A stretch of DNA of 44,347 nucleotides from Planctomycetota bacterium (GTDB lineage: Bacteria; Planctomycetota; Planctomycetia; Planctomycetales; Planctomycetaceae): NCBI GenBank assembly GCA_018242525.1, contig JAFEBS010000007.1, positions 1 through 44,347 of the forward strand. The letters run 5' to 3'. The notes below the pieces were generated by a model that was given only the letters and a program-made list of their open reading frames with translations, was not told the origin of the DNA and searched no databases. Below, in pieces: positions 25,990 to 32,871 of the stretch (the stretch's first letter is position 1; each line of letters begins with the position of its first letter). The position numbers and the translations under genes are program-made.

Positions 25990-26658
25990 CTATTCATTGG
26001 TCTTATCAGGATCATCTGTAATGTGCCGGGCCAGGCCCCAAAGCAACTGCTCCAGCAACTGTGATCCAAGATGCGATACAGCAGACTTGTCGCGAAGTTC
26101 CGTCGCCGATAACTCGGGAAAATACTCCAGCCGATCATTGATGCGAAAGGCCAGCTGCTGGTCGGAGATCAATCGCTGACCCAACCGTCGCATGACGGCC
26201 CGCGCGACCTCCTTGACTTTGGCCTGTTTATCCGGAGCATAATCCTTGACCGCATCGTCCATTCTGGGCGAATCCGCGAGAGATACGAGTGCCTCTTCGG
26301 CCATTTCGACGAACTGAGATTCCAGCGAATACAACAGGGCTTCACGCTCACGATCCACGGCTTTCCAAAGACGCGGTTCCTGGAACGCTCGTTCCATTTC
26401 TGCAACCGCGACGGGGCGCAACTGCTCGGCAGCGTCGTGAACCTGTCCGACAACGATCGGTCGCAGCCTGGTTCCTTCTTGTCGAACAACCGTCATTAGT
26501 CCATGCCGATAGTTGGCTGTCGTCAACCAGTATGCACGCGCCAAAATGCCGAGATTCAGCATGGTCATCATCAACGCCACGGCGATCGCTGACTTGATGT
26601 ATCGCCTGAGACTTTTCGAAAGCTCCAGGTCTTGTTGTTCGACAGTCATATTTGTCAT
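25990..26658 (-). CDS. Single-pass membrane protein, unknown (upstream of pair)
   Basis: About 222 residues with the same plan as its downstream neighbour. A short polar N-terminus precedes one membrane helix near residues 22-42 (AIAVALMMTMLNLGILARAYWL). A charged helical region follows (VHDAAEQLRPVAVAEMERAF, DREREALLYSLESQFVEMAEEAL). The two share little obvious sequence but the same length, topology and helical character. The start is uncertain: ATG at 26658 or 26649, both with weak Shine-Dalgarno support; the frame continues to 26772. No family is recognised. Confidence 0.6.
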   Translation of the reverse strand: MTNMTVEQQDLELSKSLRRYIKSAIAVALMMTMLNLGILARAYWLTTANYRHGLMTVVRQEGTRLRPIVVGQVHDAAEQLRPVAVAEMERAFQEPRLWKAVDREREALLYSLESQFVEMAEEALVSLADSPRMDDAVKDYAPDKQAKVKEVARAVMRRLGQRLISDQQLAFRINDRLEYFPELSATELRDKSAVSHLGSQLLEQLLWGLARHITDDPDKTNE

Positions 26659-26952
26659 GGGTCTCACAGAGCAGTTGATGAACAACCGACGAACGAACTT
26701 CCGATTGATTGACCAAGCTTCCGGAAAAACTGCAATTTCCACAGGGTGGACCAGTTCATTCCAGCCAGCCATGTCGAGACCGAACAGACTCAGGAACGGT
26801 TGGCCGATTGATCATAAATTGGTGAGACAAGTGGGCACAACTTTTTTCCGTTGGCAATCCACAGATTTCAATTGATCAAGCCGATTCTCACCGATCGGAC
26901 CGATCGGGCGACACTGCCGGGGTCTGTCGAAAACCCTATCAGGCCGAGGAGA

Positions 26953-26995
26953 AAGGGTCTGGCCCCTAAGAAGACCCCTTTTCCACGGGCTGCTA
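26953..26995. repeat. Degenerate REP-like element, copy 2
   Basis: AAAGGGTCTGGCCCC is followed by AGACCCCTTTTCCACGGGC. The first and second parts can pair through GGGTCT and AGACCC. The second part resembles the minus strand of the element at 28394-28441 (CCCCTTTTCCACGGGC with one extra T there). Confidence 0.55.
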
Positions 26996-27017
26996 AATGG
27001 CGTTGCATGAACCCGGG

Positions 27018-27057
27018 ACACTTGCCCGACGCGCGAGCTCGCGCGTCGGGCTAGTGT
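27018..27057. repeat. 28-base perfect palindrome with extended arms
   Basis: GCCCGACGCGCGAG (27024-27037) is followed with no gap by its exact reverse complement (27038-27051). The six bases on each side (ACACTT/TAGTGT) pair at five positions. The core is extremely GC-rich and lacks a T-run. It lies 44 bases beyond the stop codon of the CxxCH membrane protein gene, so it could stop or protect that transcript. Confidence 0.85.
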
Positions 27058-27100
27058 TTTGGGGCTTCCGCGATTACGTCCAAACATTCTGCAACACTAT

Positions 27101-28381
27101 TTAGGGTCTTGGCTTGAGTTTGTACGTGAATGCGCCCAGGAGTCCCCCGAGGGGAACGCGATGGCAGTCGCGACAGTCTGCGATGGCTCGGATGGATCCG
27201 ACCATGCTCAGCTCTTGATCGCCGGTTTGTTCGACAACCAGGTCCAGGCCATTCACAAGTTTTGTGATCGCGTCCGATTCAAAGGGCGTGACGGAACGGA
27301 TCGGAGCGTCTCGCAATTCGTCCATGGCGGGAAGATGGCGCGAGACATAAACAGCGGGTGGGTCGTGCTTGAGCAGGCTGACCAGTTCCAGGCGCGAGAG
27401 CCGCCATCCCTTGGGGCTGGCTTCCCAAACCGACTTTGTCGGCGCGAGGTGAAACGCGTGTGCGTCAAAGCCTCTGGCCTGCAACTGCGCATTGACGCCA
27501 CCCAGCGAATTCAACGGAACGAAATTGGTAATGTTGTGGATGTGTAGATACTGCAGGCTTCGATGATCTGGAATTGGAGGGATGAGAGCCCGAGTCCCAG
27601 CCCCAGCCGGCTCGTCCGTCGACAGGGACGGGTAGGCGGAACCCGCGGACAGTTGCAGGGGATCGGGTTGCTCGATCAATTCCGGGGGGACATCCAGACG
27701 AACGCCATCCCACTCGTCGATGAAATTGCTCTTTCGCAGCAGCTTCAGTCCCGGGATGCGACTTCGTCCAAGTCCCGGCTGGGCGATGAAATCTGCGACA
27801 AATCCTTCGTGGACACGCGTCAGCGCCTGAAACGCCGATCGTCGATCCGTTCTTCGGCGTTCGATTTGAAACGTGTTCAAGTCCAGATACTGCCGAAAGG
27901 CTTCGTTCATTTCGATCAATGTGTCGACGTTGTAGTTTGAAACGCCAGCGCTGTCCGCCACGACTGGGCCGGTGGCGCTCGTTCCCGATTGCATTTTGGT
28001 GTCGGTGAGCTCGTAAGCCAGCCTGGGCTTCAGGTCTAACGCCGGATGTTTTACGAGCAATTCCTGGTGCTCGCGGTAGGCGGGCACGAATTCGACCAAC
28101 GCGATGCCATACGCGACCAGTGCGCAACACAGGCCCATGGACGGAAACCAAATCCAGTTTCGCTTCGTCCACCGCAAACACGGGAACGCGATGATCAAGA
28201 AGACGTACAGCCAAACGACCGCTGGTACAAAACGCAGGTGACTGTTGGCCAGGTGTACCACGCCCCAAACGAAGATCCAGGGCAGACAGAGTAACACACA
28301 AAGCACATTAGACCGGACACTGAATGGAATCAGCGCGGTCAGGATCATCAGCACGGCCAATGTCAGCGAAAGCTCAAACAT
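27101..28381 (-). CDS. Membrane protein with C-terminal CxxCH haem motif
   Basis: A 426-residue protein. The N-terminus has four hydrophobic segments (about 1-105: LSLTLAVLMILTALIPF, VLLCLPWIFVWGVVHL, VVWLYVFLIIAFPCL, MGLCCALVAYGIALVEFV). A large extracytoplasmic domain follows and ends with ADCRDCHRVPLGGLLGAFTY (about 400-420). CRDCH is a single c-type haem site, and the LLGAF(S/T)Y ending recurs, as I remember, in unnamed planctomycete proteins. A membrane-anchored electron-transfer or sensing role is possible but unproven. ATG at 28381 is chosen: it begins at the first membrane segment and has AGGG upstream. The longer frame to 28444 runs through a REP-like repeat. Confidence 0.75.
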   Translation of the reverse strand: MFELSLTLAVLMILTALIPFSVRSNVLCVLLCLPWIFVWGVVHLANSHLRFVPAVVWLYVFLIIAFPCLRWTKRNWIWFPSMGLCCALVAYGIALVEFVPAYREHQELLVKHPALDLKPRLAYELTDTKMQSGTSATGPVVADSAGVSNYNVDTLIEMNEAFRQYLDLNTFQIERRRTDRRSAFQALTRVHEGFVADFIAQPGLGRSRIPGLKLLRKSNFIDEWDGVRLDVPPELIEQPDPLQLSAGSAYPSLSTDEPAGAGTRALIPPIPDHRSLQYLHIHNITNFVPLNSLGGVNAQLQARGFDAHAFHLAPTKSVWEASPKGWRLSRLELVSLLKHDPPAVYVSRHLPAMDELRDAPIRSVTPFESDAITKLVNGLDLVVEQTGDQELSMVGSIRAIADCRDCHRVPLGGLLGAFTYKLKPRP

Positions 28382-28393
28382 GCGAGCCCTGAC

Positions 28394-28441
28394 TAGCCGC
28401 CCGTGGAAAAAGGGGACTGACCCGGACTGACCCTCTCCGGG
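28394..28441. repeat. REP-like element, copy 3
   Basis: On the minus strand GGGTCAGTCC occurs twice in tandem and is followed by CCTTTTTCCACGGGC. It shares CCCCTTTT-CCACGGGC with the element at 26953-26995 and the GGGTC(A/T)G core with the others. It sits directly upstream of the CxxCH membrane protein gene. Confidence 0.6.
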
Positions 28442-28522
28442 CATGCTCTTTTCAAGGTGAATCCATTGCTCTCCAAAGGGGCAGCTTCCATTGTCACGGG
28501 GTGCTAACCCGACTTCCGCAGG

Positions 28523-29365
28523 CTAAGGCTGTGTCGTCCTGGGAGGGTCCGGCGAAGGAGCCGGGGGGAGACCGTCAGACGCAATGGCCACCACTTGCCG
28601 CAGTTCCCAACCAGTGCTGCCAACTCCAAAGTTATAGTGGCCGGGCTTCAGGGTGTAACGAACAGTTTCAGACTGTTCGTTGCCCCGGCGGAATTCCAGG
28701 ATCCAGACGCGATCATCCCGAAAACTCTGTGAATACCCCGGCTGAATCGTGTAGGGGTTACCGTTGAGCGTATAGGCCAACGGCGCGACCATGACTTTGG
28801 GACAGGACAGTTTGATGGTCCCTCCCGAGGGATTTGAAACTGGTGCTGTGGCCGTGACCTGCTGTTGCTGTGCCTGTTGAAGTTGCTGCAATTGCTGGAG
28901 TTGTTGAAGTTGCAATTGCGATTGTTGTAACTGTGGTTGTTGCATCAGTTGCGGCGGCTGACCGACGACGGAACCGGGGCTGACCAGGGTTGGACTGTAA
29001 ACCGGCAATCCGTAGCCATAGGCTGCTCCGAGGGATCCGTAATTTCGGGTGTACCCAAAACCGGCCCCACCGGTCCCAACGTATCCGGGCGAGATCGAGT
29101 GGTTTGGCGAGACATACCAGTTATTGAACGAATTCGCCCCCGCGGCACTCATCCCGGAATACCCCAGCCCGTAGCCGGGATATCCGCCATATCCAAACCC
29201 CGGGCCGACAAACCCGCCACCACCAAGGCCGGGGCCGCCATAACCGCCACCGTAACCGCCGCCGAATCCATGGCCGCCATAAAACTGCGCCTGCGCCGGT
29301 GCGGGCTCGCCGACAACGACGGCGAAGAGAACGAAAGACACCAAACCCAGCCGCAATTGTGACAT
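28523..29365 (-). CDS. Secreted Gly/Tyr- and Gln-rich protein
   Basis: 280 residues. A signal peptide (about 1-27, ending PAQAQ) is followed by a Gly/Tyr-rich low-complexity region (about 28-75, GGGYGG and GYGGYPGYG units) and a Gln/Leu-rich tract (about 140-172, QLQQLQQLQQLQQ). A compact C-terminal domain (about 185-260) follows: KLSCPKVMVAPLAYTLNG, QPGYSQSFRDDRVWILEF, YTLKPGHYNFG. The C-terminal domain looks like an independently folded beta module of planctomycete envelope proteins; I cannot name it. GGAAGAAAT precedes the ATG. The function is unknown, perhaps structural at the cell surface. Confidence 0.75.
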   Translation of the reverse strand: MSQLRLGLVSFVLFAVVVGEPAPAQAQFYGGHGFGGGYGGGYGGPGLGGGGFVGPGFGYGGYPGYGLGYSGMSAAGANSFNNWYVSPNHSISPGYVGTGGAGFGYTRNYGSLGAAYGYGLPVYSPTLVSPGSVVGQPPQLMQQPQLQQSQLQLQQLQQLQQLQQAQQQQVTATAPVSNPSGGTIKLSCPKVMVAPLAYTLNGNPYTIQPGYSQSFRDDRVWILEFRRGNEQSETVRYTLKPGHYNFGVGSTGWELRQVVAIASDGLPPAPSPDPPRTTQP

Positions 29366-29528
29366 GTATTTCTTCCGCGCGGAACCGTTGGCAATGACTG
29401 ACTCGATTCGACGAGGTCTGCGTCGAAGGAATTCATTCTCCAGCGCCGGTCACTGAAGTCAAATTGAAAGACATTGATTCAGCGTTCCGTGACTCCGTGG
29501 TGATCGTCCGAATGAGGCACGGGACGGG

Positions 29529-30977
29529 TCACGATGCAGCGACGACCTGCAACCGGCGCCAGACGTGCCAGCCGCCGGCGACCAGACCGCACAGCACCAG
29601 CAACATCACTCCGCCGCTGACGACGTGTCGCGTGGCGGTTGCTGCGGGGGCATGCTTCATGGCGTCCAGCACCATGCCGGCCTGGTAACGAACGTCGGGG
29701 TTTTCATCGACCTTTTCCAGATGCAGGAATTCATTTTGCAGCCAGCGGCATTCGGCAGCATGTTGCCCCAGAGCCGCCAGCGCGGCGACCCGGATGGCGG
29801 GGGTTTTGTCCCGCGTCCCCTCATGGAGCACTTCGATCGTCGACGCTTGCAATGGTCCAAAATCGGCCAGCGCCTGAGCGGCCAGCAGCCGTGTCGTCTG
29901 GTCAGACTTCTGGAACAGATCCACCCACTGCTGTTCGGCGTGGCGCAGGCGAGTCGCCGTCGCGTTCGCCCGCAGCCAGATTCCGACACAGGCGAGCAAG
30001 AGCAGCACACAGATTCCCCATGGCAAAAGCGATGGCACAGAGACTGACGGGACGGTCGAGATTCCCGCATCGGACGGGGTCTTTGGCACGTTTTTGAGCG
30101 GACTGGCCGCGGTGCGGCTGATCGAAAACAGGTCCGGTTCCACCGGCAGCGAATGCCGACCCGGTTGCAGGATTTCTTCCAGTCTCCAGCCAACTTCTGC
30201 GGCCGTCGCGGGGCGCTGGTCCGCATCTTTGCTCAGCAGTTCGCAAATCAGTTGATCCAGCTTCAACGGACACTGAGGAACTTCCACCGCGGCATGGGGG
30301 ATCACCGCGGACAAGTGCTGCTGCAGCACGATCGCGGCGTTTTCACCACGATACGGTGGATGACCGGTCAGCATCTCATACATCACACAGCCCAGGGCAT
30401 ACAGATCGGCCCTTCCGGTCAGTGCAGGCTTGCCCCGAATCTGCTCAGGGGCCATGTATTGAATCGTTCCGACCGTTCGCCCGGCGGCGGTCAACCGCTG
30501 GGTTGTCGCGATGGACGCCAATCCGAAATCACTCAGTTTGATCTGACGGGACTTGGTCAGTAGGAAATTCCCGGGTTTTACATCGCGATGAATCACTCCA
30601 TGTTCGTGGGCATGATTCAGCCCCTCGCACATTTGCAGGGCAAAATCGACGACAAACTCCCACGGCAACTGGCCCTTCTGCTGCAGCAGGTCCGCCAGGG
30701 TCCCCCCGTCAACCAGTTCCATCGCGTAATAGTGCTGGGAACTTTCGCAGGTCCCGCCGAAACACCGGACGATGTTGGGATGATGCAGTTGCTTCAGGAC
30801 TTCCAGTTCACGTTCAAACCGGGCCAGCAGGATCGGGTCGGCGGCAATCTCGGTCGGGAGCAGTTTGACGGCCACCTGGCGGTCATTGCCCGTGTACCGC
30901 GCTCGGTACACCACGCCCATGCCGCCTTCACCGATCTTCTCGATGAGTTCAAATGGCCAGAGCCATCGGGGTTCCAT
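29529..30977 (-). CDS. Ser/Thr protein kinase with HEAT-like repeats
   Basis: A 482-residue protein. The kinase domain (about 10-270) has every key residue: glycine loop GEGGMG (16-21), K38 in VAVKLLP, catalytic D132 in HRDVKPGN, DFG at 150-152 and APE at 176-178. This is a bacterial PknB-type kinase. A proline/serine linker is followed by a membrane segment (about 325-343), then a region with alanine-rich helical repeats (AAQALADFG, VAALAALGQHA) like HEAT repeats, and a last hydrophobic segment near the C-terminus (VMLLVLCGLVAGG). Such membrane kinases are plentiful in planctomycetes and targets are rarely known. CAGGCAGG precedes the ATG. It is divergent from the 185-residue protein gene at 31476. 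Confidence 0.93.
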   Translation of the reverse strand: MEPRWLWPFELIEKIGEGGMGVVYRARYTGNDRQVAVKLLPTEIAADPILLARFERELEVLKQLHHPNIVRCFGGTCESSQHYYAMELVDGGTLADLLQQKGQLPWEFVVDFALQMCEGLNHAHEHGVIHRDVKPGNFLLTKSRQIKLSDFGLASIATTQRLTAAGRTVGTIQYMAPEQIRGKPALTGRADLYALGCVMYEMLTGHPPYRGENAAIVLQQHLSAVIPHAAVEVPQCPLKLDQLICELLSKDADQRPATAAEVGWRLEEILQPGRHSLPVEPDLFSISRTAASPLKNVPKTPSDAGISTVPSVSVPSLLPWGICVLLLLACVGIWLRANATATRLRHAEQQWVDLFQKSDQTTRLLAAQALADFGPLQASTIEVLHEGTRDKTPAIRVAALAALGQHAAECRWLQNEFLHLEKVDENPDVRYQAGMVLDAMKHAPAATATRHVVSGGVMLLVLCGLVAGGWHVWRRLQVVAAS

Positions 30978-31475
30978 GAGTACCTGCCTGACAAGCCCGC
31001 TCTGTTTCTTTGTGAAGATCCACGCCTGACTGTTGACGTGTCAGGGAGTGCCGAGCACACATTCCCCCATGGGATTTTAGCGAACAGAACAGAAAAACCA
31101 GTCCTCAGAAAATACGACTGCTAACATCGTGCCGACGATAAAAGCAATTTCAGGTGGCGGATTCGACAGGCTGACCGACCAAATGACCCTGGCAATCCGC
31201 GGAACCTGAACAAAGCTCTGGACTTAACATTGAACATATCGCGCCGACGATATGCGGAAATGCCACGGCGATGAATGGAGGATGGCCACTCCATGGCCGA
31301 ATTCCAGACCCAATCCAATCCAGCGAAATCAGTCGCTCAAGCTGGACAGCATTCTGTGTCCGTTTTGCGAAGATCTTGCACCACTCTGCCGAGCTTCACA
31401 CAATGAGTTGTTCGGGACACTTCGTCAGTGCCCGTCGACCATCGACGACGAGCACAGAAAACGGGACCAAAGGAC
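30978..31475. other. Divergent promoter gap with 15-base repeats
   Basis: 498 bases between the kinase gene (minus) and the small membrane-protein gene (plus). ATCG(T/C)GCCGACGATA occurs at 31126-31140 and 31238-31252, each with partial dyad symmetry (ATCG/CGAT). Between them CAGGTGGCGGATT (near 31151) is a partial inverted partner of AATCCGCGGAACCTG (near 31194). I see no gene. Confidence 0.55.
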
Positions 31476-32033
31476 ATGACAGATTCCGCCAACGCTTCTA
31501 CCGGTTCAGTCTCCACGACGCCCGAATCGGGCGCTCCTTCAGCACGTTCCAGACGCATGGTGCTCAGTCTGATCGGGTTGGTTGCAGGCGTCGTTTCTTT
31601 AGCACTGGCGACGATCCCGTCCGTCGCCTACGAGCGTCCGCTGCCGAATCCGTTTGCGAAGCCAGAGGCTGAGCAGCAGCGAGAAGCACCGCCCGCCGAA
31701 CGCGAAGGGGGCGTGACGCTGAAAATCAAAGGCCTCTCGATCAATTTCGGCGGCAAGATCCCGAAACCTGACCCACCGGTGGAAGTCCCCGCGAAAATCA
31801 CTTCGGACCCCGTCCGCTGGTTCACCATCTCCGCCATCGCCTGCGCTCTGATCGGATTGATGATCGCCACCGTCGGGCAACTGCGTGAACAGCACCCCGT
31901 ATTGACGACCTGTTCCATGACCTGTTGCACCGCCGCCATTGCCTGGCAATACATCGCCGTGGGAATCACGGTCGGAGTCGCCGTTGTGATACTGCTGATC
32001 TTTCTATCTGTGATCGGCCCGTTCCTCAATTGA
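31476..32033 (+). CDS. Small membrane protein, unknown
   Basis: 185 residues with three hydrophobic segments: about 28-47 (MVLSLIGLVAGVVSLALATI), 113-130 (TISAIACALIGLMIATVG) and 150-180 (two close helices, AVGITVGVAVVILLIFL). A proline-rich charged loop between the first two contains KIKGLSINFGGKIPKPDPP. No family is recognised. The ATG at 31476 is chosen over the frame start at 31428 because GGGAC lies nine bases upstream and the preceding part is non-protein-like. It appears monocistronic. Confidence 0.65.
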   Translation: MTDSANASTGSVSTTPESGAPSARSRRMVLSLIGLVAGVVSLALATIPSVAYERPLPNPFAKPEAEQQREAPPAEREGGVTLKIKGLSINFGGKIPKPDPPVEVPAKITSDPVRWFTISAIACALIGLMIATVGQLREQHPVLTTCSMTCCTAAIAWQYIAVGITVGVAVVILLIFLSVIGPFLN

Positions 32034-32135
32034 GGGCGGCAACGTCGAAATCCAGCCCATTCGACGCCAGTTCCAATTCAGTTCGCCGGTCATCCAACCC
32101 TGGTCCGGCCGATTCGCCGATGCAGGCTCATTTGT

Positions 32136-32750
32136 TTACTCGATAGATTCCAGTTTGCTGACCCGGATGATCAATCGGTGCGGTGAATCAAGTCTTCCGA
32201 CCCGCTCAACCTGTCCTTTGACAATCATTGGTTTCCCGAAGCGGGACATTGCCTGCTTCAGGAACTCAGCGTCACCGGACAAATCCAGTGGCCAGGAAAA
32301 CCCATCCGTTTCGATCACGGCGTCCGGACTACGGCCTGATTTTTTTTCCGACGAATTCCCTGTTTCGGATGCATTGAGAATTCCCTCGACGGTCACCTCG
32401 GCTCCTGGTTTTGCGGTGGCTCGATCCGGCTCGGCAATTCGTTCGACGTCGATAATCCAGCGATCGGGGATTTGCACTCCATTCGGGCGACGCAAGGTAC
32501 CGACGACAACCACTGATTTCTTGTGATGATCTTTCGCAAAGTTCCGCCCGCTTTCATCCGCCAGCTTCAGGTCCCAGATCACGCGATCAAACGCGATCGA
32601 TGTCCCTGTTGTCTCCCCGCCGATGGCCACAACTCCAGATCGCAGTTGTCCGTGACATTCCACGCGGACCGCTGATTTTGGTTTTGTCGGCTCGGCCGCT
32701 TCGGCGGACAGGCAAAGAATCAAGAACAATGCCAGTGCTTGCTTCGTCAT
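32136..32750 (-). CDS. Small secreted protein, unknown
   Basis: 204 residues with a signal peptide ending near residue 19 (LALFLILCLSAEAAE). Two regions of beta character follow (VIWDLKLADESG, SVVVVGTLRRPNG; then AEVTVEGILNASE, MIVKGQVERVGRLD, RLIIRVSKLE). Each contains a V-x-G-x-L pattern, so it may hold two small OB-like or nucleic-acid-binding-like barrels, though this is only a shape guess. GGAG is six bases from the ATG at 32750, which decides the start against the longer frame to 32858. It lies 121 bases after the start region of the protease gene's 3' end on the same strand. Confidence 0.7.
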   Translation of the reverse strand: MTKQALALFLILCLSAEAAEPTKPKSAVRVECHGQLRSGVVAIGGETTGTSIAFDRVIWDLKLADESGRNFAKDHHKKSVVVVGTLRRPNGVQIPDRWIIDVERIAEPDRATAKPGAEVTVEGILNASETGNSSEKKSGRSPDAVIETDGFSWPLDLSGDAEFLKQAMSRFGKPMIVKGQVERVGRLDSPHRLIIRVSKLESIE

Positions 32751-32773
32751 GTCTAACTCCGTGATGCTGTAAA

Positions 32774-32871
32774 CAGGCCGTGGCAAATGGGGCATGGCCC
32801 TTTGGACGGCCATCGAATCTCCTTGATTATCGATTGCCCGGCGAGGGTCCGAGCCCATTTGCCAAGGCCTG
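32774..32871. repeat. REPIN-like inverted repeat, copy 4
   Basis: Arms CAGGCCGTGGCAAATGGG (32774-32791) and its inverted copy at 32854-32871 match at 17 of 18 bases, with a 62-base spacer. Inside, CAAATGGGGCATGGCCC and GGGTCCGAGCCCATTTG are diverged forms of the CAAATGGGGTCTGACCCC unit of the element at 14174-14271. It ends exactly at the stop codon of the protease gene. Confidence 0.7.

Larger units (their letters stand above)
26659..27100. other. Gap with palindromic elements
   Basis: 442 bases between two minus-strand genes. The part near 26659-26900 should carry the promoter of the two membrane-protein genes. It includes a repeated CCGATCGG motif near 26895-26910. The part 26950-26995 is a degenerate copy of the GGGTCTGACCCC repeat, and 27018-27057 is a palindrome. 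No gene is visible. Confidence 0.55.

Noticed and set aside
26812..27087. Minus-strand ORF of 91 codons
   Set aside because: It runs through the 28-base palindrome and a REP-like element and has no plausible start signal.
28382..28444. Longer start for the CxxCH membrane protein
   Set aside because: The added 21 codons translate a REP-like repeat; the ATG at 28381 begins at the first membrane segment.
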